Source of the DNA: Carex sylvatica
Taxonomy: Eukaryota > Streptophyta > Magnoliopsida > Poales > Cyperaceae
NCBI GenBank assembly: GCA_964058845.1
Contig: CAXKVR010000040.1
Coordinates: 62,001 to 126,000, forward strand
Reading direction: 5' to 3'
DNA length: 64,000 bases
The notes below the pieces were generated by a model, which saw only the letters and a program-made list of their open reading frames with translations, had not been told where the DNA came from and searched no databases. The position numbers were made by a program, and so were the translations under genes. Below are positions 44,787 to 56,429 of the stretch, piece after piece; position 1 is the stretch's first letter, and every line of letters starts with the position of its first letter.

Positions 44787-47784
44787 TTATCCTGTACGAC
44801 GCAGATTAAGACGAAATCCAAAGATGGACGGACCAGATGCACTTTTTCTTGCTGGTTGCTCTGATCCTTCCTGCTGGTTAGCTGTACTAAATGGCCCTGT
44901 TTGCGACTGGTTAGCTGTATTAGATGGCCTTGTTGAAGATGTGCTTCTCCTTCCTGCTTCAGATGTGGCGCTCCTTCCTGTTTCAAATATGCTCCTCCTA
45001 CCTGCGTCAGATGTGCTCATCATTCGTGCTTCAGATGGCCCTGTTTGAGATCTGCTGTAAGATCCCCTTTCTGACCTTCTCGACGACGATGGTCCGGCCT
45101 CTGCCTGTCTTGCTGCCTCCTCTACATTACAAGTACAACATGTATTAAATTTTGAATTTATCTTGCGCATATATTTCTAATTAGTTGATCAATTATACCT
45201 GCTGCATTCCGATCAATTGTCTCCCGATGAGCCTGATGTCCGAGTCTTCGACCCTGCATTCTGTCCATTTCCATCGGTATGCGGTTGTGCCGTTCCCTTC
45301 CTTTTTTGATCAATCTGCTCTCGGGTTTAATTTTGGGGCCGTTGTATTCAGGCCATTCATTTTGGTTGCCTTTAGGTTCGAAACATGCACTCCATGTTTG
45401 TTCCAGTATTGATGAACTGTACAAGGGGCTGACGTATAAATTTTCATCATATTTCATTTCTCGGACCACTGCCATGAAATGAGAACATGGTATACCGGTC
45501 AGTTGGGGCTTCTGACATTCACACTCAGCCTTATTGTTATCACTGACAACAACTCTATACCCGAAATCTCTACGGGTATACTCAAGTCTTGGCTGATTAT
45601 GCCTTGTAGGAATTTTTTTACCCCTAACCATGACCTCAAAAACCCCAATGCATCTACCGTAAGGAACCACAGTCATGTTCAGAGATTTATTGATACGCTT
45701 TTGCAATAACTCACTTACCTTTCGGACCACAACTCACCTCGTTGAAGTCTCATTAAAGCTTTGTTCCGCCGTTCATAAAACTATCCATTCAACTTATAAA
45801 ATGTGTCCTCCACGATTGCTGCAACCGGCAAGCGCCGACTAATTTTGAAAATGGCATTCAGTGACTCCGACCCATTTGTTGTCATTATTCCCCATCGGTG
45901 ACCTCCGTCCATTGCTTGATACAGTTTATCCGGACATGATAGCTCGTCTTCATCAATAGGATCCCTCTTACCCACCTTGTTAAGATAATCGATAGCCTCT
46001 GGACAACCAACTTCGAAGTCTTCAAACATCTCTGTCAATCTCCTAGGTTTGCATTTGTTTACTCCAATTTTGAACCTATCACTGACATCTCTGTTCCGCC
46101 CCACGTGCTTGAAAAGGTTCTCGGCAACATGTTGAGAACAATACCGATGGACACATTGGTCGGTAGACTCATCCCATCCGAGAAGTGAACTCTGAAACAC
46201 GGATTTAATTCCCAAATGTCTATTCGAGATGACACAAAAAAAACGATTATCTCCAATTACTTCCAATCGCAACCATCTCATAAAAAATTCCCAGTTTTCT
46301 ACGCTTTCTTTCTCCACAATTGCAAAAGCCAATGGAAGTAATTGGTTCTCCGCATCGTACATACATGCCATTAGCAATCTACCTTGGTACCGTCCCGACA
46401 TGAAACAAGCATCGATACTAATCACTGGTCTGAGAAACGGCAGCGCTGCAATACAAGGCCCATATGCCCATGCGGCTTGATTGAAATACCTCTCAGTTTC
46501 TCCGTCAATAGGGGTCGACGTCACACAATATTTGGTTCCTGGATTATTTCTTTGTATGGCTTCCGAAAGTGGAATAAGCAAGTTGTACGAGTTCTCCCAA
46601 CTACCAAACAGATTTGCAATAGCAAGCTCACGGCCTCGCCATAATTTGTTGTACTTAGGTGTTACATTTTTGTACTCTTTTTTCACCAAATCGCGGATAT
46701 GATTTATAGGCGCGCACACATCCTTTCTAATTGCATCATCAATTGATAGGGCAATCATCTCTGCAGTAAGCTGACGATGATCAGCACGTGTTGCCGGTAC
46801 TTTGCATACATGAGGCATTGCTTGTTTGGTAATAATCCAAGATCCTGAAAGGCCGTTAAGCTTCGCGGATAACTTGAATTTGCAAAAATTATCTCTGCAC
46901 TTTATAGTTAAACGTTTAGTTTTGCTTTTAGAAACCAAACATTCATAATTATTTCGGATATGAAACTCATTTATTGCTACCCTTAAAGCCACTTTTGACT
47001 CAAACACTTGGCCTTTAGCTAATGGATTGTCGAATGTTCTAGTTGAGCTGCTGAAAAAATCGATATCTACAGGCCGAAAACCGGATATGTCATTGAAACT
47101 ATCAACTGGATGTCTCATATCGTTCCGACCAGTTATCGGGTTACGTGATTGTGACCGTCTGATTGCTCTAACGTCATTGTCGGAACCTGATGACTCATAT
47201 GAGAGCATCTCATCCCCGCTCTCCAAACTGTCATCATCAATCGCATCCACAGGTGGTACAAAATTTGGAATCGGTACTGGTCTACGAACCCGACTGGTAC
47301 TGGGTCAGGATCGAGTTGTGGGTTCAGGATTCTGACTGGTACTGGGTCGGGATCGAGTTATGGGTTCAGGGTTCCTACTCGTACTGGGTCGAGATCGAGT
47401 TTCAGGTATCTGACTGTTCATATTTGATTGGGAATTAAAATCGGTATGGTTCAGTTCCAATTCTACAAATAACTCTAGAATCGGGACCCATTGTGGAAAA
47501 GACGCCAAAATTCCTAAAATCATTTCGAACGATTGCTGGTTTGTTATTGGTACCAATTGATAGCCACGTTGGCCATCGGTAGACATGTTAAACCTGGCTT
47601 GGATTTCCATATTTGCTTCACTAACGGTATACCCAATCAGTTTATAAATCTCATTTTGGAGATAATCAAAGTTATGGTCCATGGTTATAGGTAATGAGTA
47701 TTTAGGTCGGGTGCTGTAAAAAACTCCATCATCATTGTACAGGATTTCTCCTCCAACAAAAATTCTCACACAGATGACGGTCAT
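44787..47784 (-). pseudogene. MuDR-type (MURA) transposase, three lesions and a lost catalytic Asp
   Basis: Reading from ATG 47784: a PB1-like MuDR N-domain (FVGGEILYNDDGVFYSTRP), a Ser/Arg/Pro linker, the FAR1/MuDR DNA-binding region (CRDNFCKFKLSA...MPHVC), the MULE DDE domain (SIDACFMSGRYQG, first Asp about residue 458; PLAFAIVEKESVENWEFF), a SWIM zinc finger (AECECQKPQLTGIPCSHF), then an intron 45122-45198 and a Ser/Arg-rich tail. Lesions: CGA to TGA at about 47305, TAG at about 45781, and a one-base loss before VSELLQKR (about 45730). The expected second catalytic motif SDR reads SNR. The enzyme cuts and inserts MULE ends; this copy cannot. Confidence 0.9.
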
Positions 47785-48500
47785 TTTTTGTTTTGATTCG
47801 TCTGAATAACAAACTACATTTTTAAAACCACACCTGGATAAAAAATAATAAACTACTATTTATAACAAATTAAATAATAAGTAACATAATTTCAAAAAAA
47901 ATCTTAATGTCCAAAAAAGATAGATAGTTAAAAAAAAAAATATGGATAGCTAACAATTTACTGATTTATTTTTGTATGAATGATAAAGTACGAAGAAGGA
48001 GTAATTTTTATGATGTTTTAAAAAAAAAAAAAATTATATGTCAAGACAAATTTAATAATTAAATCTTTAGGTATAATTTAGTACGGTACATAACAAATGA
48101 TATCATATATACTAAAGGTATATGTAAAAATTTATTCACTAAAAAAAAATACAAATTTAAGTACAAGTCATTGAAATAAATTTGTCATTTTTGAAAAATA
48201 TAGCTACAAAAATTAGTACAAATTAATTAAAAATTTATTCCCTAAAAAAATTACAAATTACAAATTTAAGAACAAGTTATTGAAAAAAATGTGATATTTT
48301 TGAAAAAATACAGCTACAAAAATTAGTACAAACTAATTAAAATATTTCAATACATGAAAAAACTAGTTACAGAAATATTTTAAACATTAACAATTTACAT
48401 AATTTCATTAATAAAAAAAAACATACTTTTTTTTTCGTAGATCTGAAGATAGCACGTAAGGTATGAAATCTGCGGAGAGGTCTGATAGCTCGTCAGGTAA
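47785..48500. other. AT-rich MULE DNA upstream of the transposase
   Basis: No gene. It has poly-A tracts and two similar blocks (near 48125-48220 and 48230-48330, sharing CTACAAAAATTAGTACAAA), so a local tandem duplication. It would contain the transposase promoter on the minus strand. Confidence 0.5.
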
Positions 48501-48807
48501 ACTAACTGGGTTATATAACCGAGCCAACCAATAACCGGTCAACCAATAACCGGGTAAATGCAACATTTCCGGTAGACCGTTAACCGTATCCGGTCCAGTT
48601 AACCACTAACCGAAAAATTGATAGGATTCCGGTTAACCATTAACTGGTTATTTTCAAAAGATCCGGGAAACAGTTAGCCGGAAATGTATCAATTTTCCGG
48701 TGCACCGTTAACCGGACTGGGTATATTCCGAATTTTTATAAAAAATAGGGTAGATTCTGTAATTTATTAATTTTTTTGGACATTTATAAAAATTTCGGTA
48801 AATTATC
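48500..48807 (-). repeat. MULE right TIR
   Basis: Inverse of 39577-39850 over about 270 bp, with the same CCGGTTAAC palindromes (for example CACCGTTAACCGGACTGGG) and the outer AAAATTTCGGTAAATTAT. A few substitutions and small indels separate the two ends, so the insertion is not recent. Confidence 0.8.
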
Positions 48808-48879
48808 GGTACCACCGTACCGTATTCAGAAAACAGGAGGGTAAAGTTCCTTTTGCATTTTCTTCTGATGCTTGTATCT

Positions 48880-49110
48880 AGTGTAATGCTAACGGGTACG
48901 GATATTACGGGTATACGGGTATCACGGATCGGGTATCACGTATTTTTTTTTAAATCAGTGCCCTGCCCGTCTTATATCTGTGCCCGTGGTACTCTTGATG
49001 GGCAGGACGGTCTGAGTATAGGGACCGGGTGGTCCGGATAAAGGCCAGTTCGGTCCGTTTTTTTTTTCCCTCTATTTTTTTTTCCTCTGTTTTTTTTTTC
49101 TGTTATTTTT
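48880..49110. mobile_element. hAT end fragment of the 22078/52074 family
   Basis: It starts TAGTGTAATGCTAACGGGTA and has GGGTATCACGG, CTGTGCCCGTGGTACTC and ACCGGGTGGTCCGG blocks in the same order as the left end of the 22078-25551 hAT, then poly-T tracts. The rest of the element and the other end are missing. Confidence 0.6.
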
Positions 49111-49777
49111 TTACGGTGTTGTACGAATATCATTACGTGTTTATAATTTAACTTTTAAAAGTTTTTAAAAGTATGTGGCTATATATTTTTTTTCTAGTTT
49201 GACGTCAATTAATAGGAAACTACGAATGTTGTGTATTGATTGTTAGACTTTCAGTAGCACTGATTGTGTATCTATCTTTGCATAGTCAAATTTGTGACTT
49301 CAAAATTCTCAAATGACGAATAAAAATGTGCCAGATAATTATTGTTTTTCTGTAAAATTTCATATCAAATTTGGGGTCTTTTTTATTATTATTTTCTATC
49401 CTAGTCCAATTTGTTAAGGTAGCTTCTGTTGAAAATAATTTTAAGAGAGACGAAAATGGAGGCGTTAGTATTTTAGCAAGTATCAAGTATATGCACAGAT
49501 TAATTTGCCATGACTTCTATAACTTTCCCTTGAATGATGTGACCTGTTGAATCCTTGTACGTGTCGTCACTGATTTGTCTCTTATGTATATAAACTTGGG
49601 AGAGGGAAAGCTTTGTTGGGAAGTGTGCCAATTAATATTTAATATTGCTACTTGGTGCTATAAGTTTTCTAATTAAATATATATTTATGTGGCTATATAT
49701 TGATAATTTGTGTATAATAATAATTTCATAGCAGATTATATGACCTGTCCATCACTAAGTTATTTTTAAGCTCTAAG
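49111..49777. other. Intergenic DNA upstream of MITE
   Basis: No gene seen. A TATATAAACTTGGGAGAG segment at 49587 has a TATA-like word but nothing coding follows. If the KUA1-like gene at 50520 was once whole, its promoter and first exon would be expected on this side; I found neither. Confidence 0.45.
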
Positions 49778-49786
49778 ATGAATATA

Positions 49787-50155
49787 GAGTTTAGCTACTT
49801 CAGTGTCATTTAAGCCTATATGACACCAATTTCAAAACCTATTAAATCGACTTCAAACTTTGAATTTAAACCGATCTATTTCATTAGCTGTGCGTTTACA
49901 TGCAAACTTATAAATTTTCGAATTTATTTAGTATCAAGTCAAGCGGTCAAATGAGTGAGTTTTTAAGTTAATTTTAATATATTTATTTTTTAACATTTTT
50001 ACTGCTTGATTTGATACTAAATAACTCGAAAATATAATTTTTTTTCATGTAAACGCATCACTCATAAAGTAAATCGGTTTGAATGGTTTGAATTAATCTT
50101 TCAATCAATTTTGAAGTTAGTGTCATATGACACCGATGTTATACTAACTGGACTC
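49787..50155. mobile_element. MULE-type MITE, TSD ATGAATATA
   Basis: ATGAATATA occurs at 49778-49786 and 50156-50164, a 9-bp duplication. Arms begin GAGTTTAGCTA and, inverse, GAGTCCAGTTA, with long imperfect pairing and a CATGTAAACGCATCACTCAT block shared with 26405-26817 and 1-171. No coding capacity. Confidence 0.85.
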
Positions 50156-50164
50156 ATGAATATA

Positions 50165-50519
50165 TGTTTGCCTTCTATTTTATAGACCATATTATATTTA
50201 TTTTGAGGTAATACAAGTTTGGATGTGCATGTAAATTCATACCACCTGCATTTTTTAATTCAGCCATTGCAGTTTCCGAGCCGTCCTGTATGATCCTGTC
50301 ATAAGCTATCACAATTTGTTTAAGCAGTTGTGCTCAAATCATTTAGATACTTTCCATCAATACATCAATACCAGTTCCTTTTTGTTACATTAAGCCAATT
50401 AAACCTCAATCAATCCAAAAATGTACATAAGCCCCAAAAAATATGGTACCAAAGACCTCGGTAATTAACCAACCTATACATATATAACTCACACGTGTTT
50501 GTAAAATGGATAAATTCAG
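50165..50519. other. Intron-like DNA before the MYB-related exon
   Basis: No gene. It ends with ATAAATTCAG, a usable acceptor for the exon starting at 50520. It is probably what remains of an intron. Confidence 0.5.
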
Positions 50520-51679
50520 GCACACCATGGACAGAAGAAGAGCACAAGATGTTTCTGGTAGGGTTGCAGAAGCTGGGGAAGGGAGATTGGCGTGGCATTG
50601 CACGTAATTATGTCGTCTCTAGGACGCCGACCCAGGTTGCTAGCCATGCTCAGAAGTACTTCCTTCGTCAGAGCAATGTCTCTCGCCGCAAGAGGCGCTC
50701 TAGTCTCTTTGACATGATTCCTGACCTGGTAATAACCTTTTCTATATCCCTAACAACTTGAAACCAGAAAGAAAAGGCTCCTCCCCTTTTCTTTTTGTTC
50801 TTGAATTTACTTCTATTCTTTGATTGGTATGTACTTGTTAATTGGTTTGTTAGAGGGATTTTTGGTGGGTTTAGGTAACACAAGCAAATGGGTTTGGTAC
50901 TGAACATAACTACTAAGAGAAAAATTACTCAAAAACCTTGTTAAATTTTGCATGCATAGACAAAAGGGATAACTTATACTATACAAATAATTTAAAATAA
51001 ATGAAATTTAAGAAATATTTTTCCCTTTTTGTAATTTTGTATATTTGCAGGTTGCTCGTGGGGTTGTTTGGATGGTTGATTTTTATTATAAATGGTTCCT
51101 CAACTTTGCAAACATTATGAACTAATCAATTTTTTTCTATAAACTTATGCATAGAGGGTTTTGGATACTTCTGGAAGGAATTTTTTGTTTCCTTTGGTTA
51201 TTCATTATTCTTGAATCTTACAGAATGACATTTATCAAATCTTGCAGCCATCAGATCCAGCCCCACCTGTTGGAGGAGAATTGCTAGTCCCACATCTCAG
51301 CCAAAACCAAGAACCCAATCATGTTATACCACCATTTGAAAACACTATTCCTGAGCAATCTAGAGGAAGCTGTCAGCATTTCACAAGCACACCCCCCATA
51401 CCACCTACTTTCTATGCTCCTGATGCTTCAGCTCATTTGCATCCATTCTGGTACGGCTCAACCCACAAGATTTCGAAACCGGTACCAGTTCATGTTGATG
51501 AAGTCGCAAGCATGTCGAAGCTTCAGATTAGTGATTCTACGGGTTCCGGAGAGCACCTTGGCCTCTCTCTTAAGCTGTTTGAGCCGACCAGCTCAAGGAA
51601 ATCAGCTTTCCATGCAAGCCCATCGTTATCTATACCAGAGCTGAATAAGAATAAAGGCAGTGCAATACATGCTGTGTAA
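50520..51679 (+). pseudogene. KUA1/MYBS3-like SHAQKYF MYB, first exon missing
   Basis: Two exons, 50520-50728 and 51248-51679, joined across a 519-bp GT-AG intron. The first encodes [20 protein letters not shown], then [12 protein letters not shown] and [16 protein letters not shown]: a single MYB repeat with the SHAQKYF third helix. The second encodes a Pro/Ser-rich tail with LSLKL, an LxLxL EAR-type repression motif. Family members bind I-box/TATCC-type elements and act as nuclear repressors. Full-length relatives have an earlier exon with a CX2CX4HX4C knuckle and ERKK(G); it is not visible here, and no in-frame ATG precedes the MYB repeat. So this is a 5'-truncated copy, or its exon 1 lies beyond inserted DNA. 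Both exons are open and well conserved. Confidence 0.8.
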
Positions 51680-52065
51680 TTAATTAGTAATAAGATTATT
51701 GGTCTGTTTGTCCATCAAGCTCTCTATGTCGGAAATCAATGGTTTTCCAGTAAAGTTGAATATTTCTGTTTAAGTTGGAGGGGAGATATGTCTTGATCCG
51801 TAGTTCTTTGTTTTTGTTAATTGTTCGTTAGAAAGTTCATTTTTAGCAGTTGTTATATTAAGTACTTATGTTGGAGTTCCAAAACAACTCTGTATGTTTT
51901 ATTTCAAAGGTCAGTTAGAATTCTGAAAGACCCATGGCCATGAGATGGTGAGCACTATTCTTGTATTTTTTTTTTTTTTGGGGACCCCCTGAAGCAATTA
52001 TACAATATATTTTAAGTACAATCAAACTGAAAAATGACTATATATTATGTTGTACCCTAAGATGT
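51680..52065 (+). other. 3' flank of the MYB-related gene
   Basis: Unique-looking DNA after the stop, T-rich, with a poly-T tract at 51966-51979. Probably the 3' UTR and terminator region. No other feature. Confidence 0.45.
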
Positions 52066-52739
52066 GATACAAGCAGTGGGTTGCAATAACCCGTCTCGGG
52101 CCGCCCGTACCCGATCCGCTCGTGCACGGTATCCGGGGTACCCGTGCCCGAGCCCGGGTATAGGTCGGGTAAACGGGTACACGGGTAGGGCCATAAAACG
52201 GATAGGGTACGGTTATTTGGTTCAATACCTGGGCATACCCGGCCCGAATTATGCCCGTACCCGCTTGACCTGACCCGTTGCCCGACCGGACCCGTACCCG
52301 TTAAAAATTTCAAAAAAATTCAAATTTGTTTGAAATTTCGGAATCCCGCCAGTTCAACCGGGCCCGGATCGGTCTAATCAAACCCGGACCGGCCGGACCC
52401 ACCGTCCCGTCGGTTTTTTTTTTTTTCAAATTTTATTGCCTCTCCAATATTTTATTTAAATACTCCCTCTTCCTCTCAAAAAATTCACTCTCATCTCTCA
52501 ATCTCTCATTCTCTCAATCTCAATTCTCAAATTTTATTATTCTGAATTATTTAATTTATTGTTTAAAAAAATAATATAGTTGTAAATTTAATTCATTCTA
52601 CAAATCTACAAAAGAAATTACGAATGTATCGAAATTTCAAAGTTCGGCACCTCCCACAAAATTTTTTCGCGAGATTTAAAGGTAACATTTATTTCATTTT
52701 AGATTAATTTTTAATATGTGAAAAAATGTTAGATTTGTT

Positions 52740-53930
52740 TTGAATATATTAGATTTTATTTTTCAAATTGTTAGATTTATTTTTAATATGTGAATTTTTT
52801 TTGTTAGTATTATTTTTTTGAATATGTGAAGTATTTAGATTTGTTTTGAATATGTTAGATTTATTTTTAATATGTGAAAAAAATTAGTTAGTTTTATAGA
52901 TTTGAATATGTGAAGTAATTAGATTTGTTTTGAATATGTTAGATTTATTTTTCAAAATTCGGATTTATTTTTAATATGTGAAAAAATTAGTTAGCTTTAT
53001 AGATTTGAATATGTGAAGTAATTATATTTGTTTTGAATATGTTAGATTTATTTTTCAAAATTCGGATTTATATTTAATAGGTTAAAAAAGTTAGTTAGTT
53101 TTATCGATTTGAATATGTGAAGTAATTATATTTGTTTTGAATATGTTAGATTTTATTTTTTAAATTGTTAGATTTATTTTTAATATGTGAAAAAAATTGG
53201 TTAGTTTTATAGATTTGAATATATGAAGTAATTAGATTTGTTTTGAATAGGTTAGATTTATTTTTCAAAATTCGGATTTATTTTTAATAGGTTAAAAAAA
53301 TTAGTTAGTTTTATAGATTTGAATATGTGAAGTAATTATATTTGTTTTGAATATGTTAGATTTTATTTTTTAAATTGTTAGATTTATTTTTAATATGTGA
53401 AAAAATTTGGTTAGTTTTATAGATTTTAATATGTGAAGTATTTAGATTTGTTTTGAATACGTCAAATTTATTTTTCAAAATTTGGATTTATTTTTAATAT
53501 GTCAAAAAGAAGGTTACTTCTATTTTTTTGAATATGTGAAGTAATTATATTTGTTTTGAAATTTCTGTTTTTTTAATTCTGTTTTTTAATTTCTGTTTTT
53601 TAAATTCTGTTTTTAAATTTCTGTTTTTAAATTTTTGTTTTTTTAATTCGGTTTTTTAATTTCTGTTTTTTTAATTCTGTTTTTAAATTTCTGTTTTTAA
53701 ATTTCTATTTTTGTAATTCTATTTTTTAATTTATGTTTCTTAATTTCCGTTTTTTTAATTTTGTTTTTAAATTTCTATTTTTTAATTCTTTGTTTTAATT
53801 TCTATTTTTTAATTTCTATTTTTTAATTATGTTTTTTAATTTCTGTTTTTAAAATTCTATTTTTTAATTCTGTTTTTAAATTTCTATTTTTAAATTTCTG
53901 TTTTTTTAATTCTGTTTTTACATTTATGTT
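52740..53930. repeat. AT-rich satellite inside the hAT
   Basis: Units with GATTTGAATATGTGAAGTAA, TTTGTTTTGAATATGTTAGA and TTTTTCAAAATTCGGATTTA recur (52880-53540), then short TTTTTTAATTTCTG monomers (53555-53930). It is the inverse of the two satellite families at 22390-24640, in the same position relative to the element's ends. Confidence 0.85.
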
Positions 53931-54044
53931 TTATATTTTTCAAATGTATGTTAGAATTATTTTGAATAGGTTAAATAAGTAGGTTACATATATTTTTTTA
54001 ATATGTCAAGTAATTTACATTTTTTTTTTAAATAAGTTTAAAAA

Positions 54045-55055
54045 ATGTCATCTCATCGTGATTCCGTGCAAGATGAAACCGCGAGACTGTCGGTCGATAT
54101 TTTTGACGCGCCAATACCAAATTATCCACAAAATTATCCCGGTAGTTCCTCTCAAATGGCACCACCTAATTATCCACCAAATTATCAAAGAAGTGACCAA
54201 ATGCTAGATTTGAATTATCAATAACCCTCACAAATGAGTGCACCGCCACTGTATTATACTTCAAACGATCCAAACATATTCATTCCACAAGAAACACTTC
54301 AACCGACACCACTGTATACATATGGAGACATTGACTCTTCTTCTGTAGCATCGAGTCAATTCACTGACACTGCTCCTGTAAGAGGTACGCCTTTGACAGG
54401 TGAACCTGAAATTCAAGAAGAAGTTGTCCCTCCTTCAACGAAGAATGGGATAAACTGCAAAGGCTTAGAAAATTTCTAGAGATCTTTTTTACTGCAACCG
54501 TCCAACTATTATGCTCGTACTCACCGACGTTGTTTGAGTTGCTGAGACATCCCTATGACATCTCCAAAGTATATTGCGAATTGGAACAAGTTGAAACCTA
54601 TGATGCATATCTCACACCGATTGTAGATGCCATGAAATAAAAATTTCTAAAATATTAGGAAGATGTACCCCTCCTTGCCATTATCGCAAACTGCCTCAAC
54701 CCGACATACAAGAAGTTTTACACGATCAAAGTAGTTGATAGGTACAAACAGAATTTACATTTAGACTCAACCGGGGTGGAGGCATACGTGAATTCGAAGT
54801 TCGATGAGATATTTAACATATACCACTCAAGAATGAGTGACAACCAAAACCCAGCTTCGTCCCGTGCCACCCCTAGGTATGAATATAAATATACATGTAT
54901 TTTTAATCTTTCTGTTTTATAATATCTATATTATTTGTCCACTAATTTTTTTAATTGTTTAATAGTTCCACTTCTAGGAGCACTAGCAGTGGTGGATTAT
55001 TAGCAGATTTTCAGACAGAGAGCAAACCGCAGACATTCACAAACGAGTTATTGGG
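54045..55055 (+). pseudogene. hAT transposase remnant
   Basis: From ATG 54045 a Pro/Asn/Tyr-rich N-terminus runs to a TAA at about 54222, then continues in frame (PSQMSAPPLYYT). A deletion leads from the N-terminus straight into the catalytic region: EIFFTATVQLLCSYSPTLFE, two or three stops, EDVPLLAIIANCLNPTYKKF, then DSTGVEAYVNSKFDEI. An intron (about 54894-54964) and a short exon (SGGLLADF) follow, cut by the retrotransposon at 55056. The BED finger and dimerisation domain are not in view. Confidence 0.75.
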
Positions 55056-55195
55056 TGTAACGTAGTGAAACTTTTAAAATAATAAGATTTTAAAAGATTA
55101 AATTAAATATGGTTTTAGAAGTTAAAAATATAATGTTTGGAAATATTTCTATACTGACTGAATGAAAATCGAATTATAAATATAGAAAAACGGTC

Positions 55196-55516
55196 CAGTG
55201 CGGATGGATGACCCGCACTGCGGGTGGCTTCACCCGCACTGGGACAAGTTCCTTAATAAACGGCTGTAATTTCTCTGGGTGCGGATGGTGGTGCGGATGG
55301 GCACACGCACTGCGGGTGAGTTCTGTACTCTTCTGAAAATTTCGCTAAGTACTGAATGCGGATGGGAGCATCCGCACTGGCCTCAGTGCGTCCGCACTAG
55401 GCTCGGACTTTTTCTTCTGCGCAGTGAATGCGGCTGGATGATCCGCAGTGCGGATGGATGGACCGTAGTGCGGATGGATATTGTCCGCAGTGCGGATGAA
55501 TGATCCGCACTGAAAT
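55196..55516. repeat. GTGCGGATG / CCGCACT motif array in the LTR
   Basis: At least eleven copies of GCGGATG or its inverse, often with CGCACTG, in about 320 bp (for example TGCGGATGGATGACCCGCAC). A similar style of CG-rich inverted motif is seen in the solo LTR at 4955-6484. It lies early in U3 and could be regulatory or a target for CG methylation. The same block recurs at 62263-62583 in the other LTR. Confidence 0.8.
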
Positions 55517-56399
55517 GTAATTTTGCTATTTTTGAGGGGTTTATTTGCAAAATTTCAATTAATACTTAAATCTCTTTCTTCTTCTTTCATTTTCCACGGA
55601 AATAAAAAGAGAGAGAGCTAGGTTTAGCCGAAAGGAAAAAGAGAAAGAGAGAGAGAGAGAAAATTTAAGCGCGGAAACTGATCGAACTGATCGGGAAATC
55701 GAGATTCGAGCTGAATTGACGATCCTTGATCGATTCTAAAGCTTCAATTTGGTATTTCTTTCTCTTTTGCAATTCCTTGAAAATCCTAAATTATTCGATT
55801 TGTCGTGATTTCGGTTGAAATTCGAATTAGGGTTTCAGTAATCGAGTTCTAGCTCGATTAGTTGTTAATTTGTGATAATTGATATGATTTGTCTTCCTTT
55901 TCTCTTGGAAACCCTAATTCAAGTGATTTGTTAGATTTTTGATGAAATTTCGAATTCGAATTTGATTTGAAACATTATGACTCGATAATCGACTTGACTT
56001 GTATTTAAATCGATTGAATGTCTTTTATTAATTCATCTATGCTTTATTAACATAGGCATAGACCCTATCGAGTACGATTCAGCGAAATCGTCGGAAGTTC
56101 GGAATCTAGTGATAGCTGATTCTCTACGCATCTTACGTGATCAGGTGCGGGGGTTCACGGGATCTGTTTTGGGATTTATTTTTAAGAATTAAATAGTTAC
56201 GTATAATGGCATGTTGAATTTCTAATTGCATGCATCATAGCATTATTGCATAGTTAAGTAAATGATATATCGGAATTGCTATATTTAGGATGATCTAGCA
56301 TATTGGTATGGTTTTATCGATTTTACTGTTCCTTTGATTCTGATAATGGAATGAGACCACAGTACTGAATTGATATTGTTATATTATATCATAGTTATT

Positions 56400-56429
56400 G
56401 CAAAGTCTAGAGTCGACGCTAGACTTTGC
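56400..56429. other. Perfect 11-bp stem hairpin in the LTR
   Basis: GCAAAGTCTAG at 56400-56410 pairs with CTAGACTTTGC at 56419-56429 across an 8-base AGTCGACG loop. It recurs in the 3' LTR. It may affect RNA 3' end formation or packaging; that is inference. Confidence 0.6.

Larger units (their letters stand above)
39577..48807. mobile_element. Long-TIR MULE with MuDR-type transposase and a plant-mobile-domain gene
   Basis: The two ends are long inverted repeats of about 270 bp (ATAAATTACCGAAATTTTTA on the left; the right reads ATAATTTACCGAAATTTTTA inverted), continuing through AAAATTCGGAATCTACCCAG and a CCGGTTAACGGTGCACCGGA array. Inside, a plant-mobile-domain gene runs + (41086-43994) and a MURA-like transposase runs - (44787-47784), convergent. 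I could not find a clean 9-bp TSD, so the ends are good to about 10 bp. Length about 9.2 kb. All genes are decayed, so it is not autonomous now. Confidence 0.8.
52074..55055 (+). mobile_element. hAT (same family as 22078), left part, interrupted by the Tekay element
   Basis: It starts CAGTGGGTTGCAATAACCC after GATACAAG, the likely left TSD; the right end is beyond the window. Its left 600 bp match the inverse of the right 700 bp of the 22078-25551 hAT: GC-rich CGGGTA arrays, a TTCAAATTTGTTTGAAATTT region, a leader with CTCTCAATCTC, then satellite. Transposase remnants follow at 54045. At 55056 it is split by the LTR retrotransposon. Confidence 0.75.
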
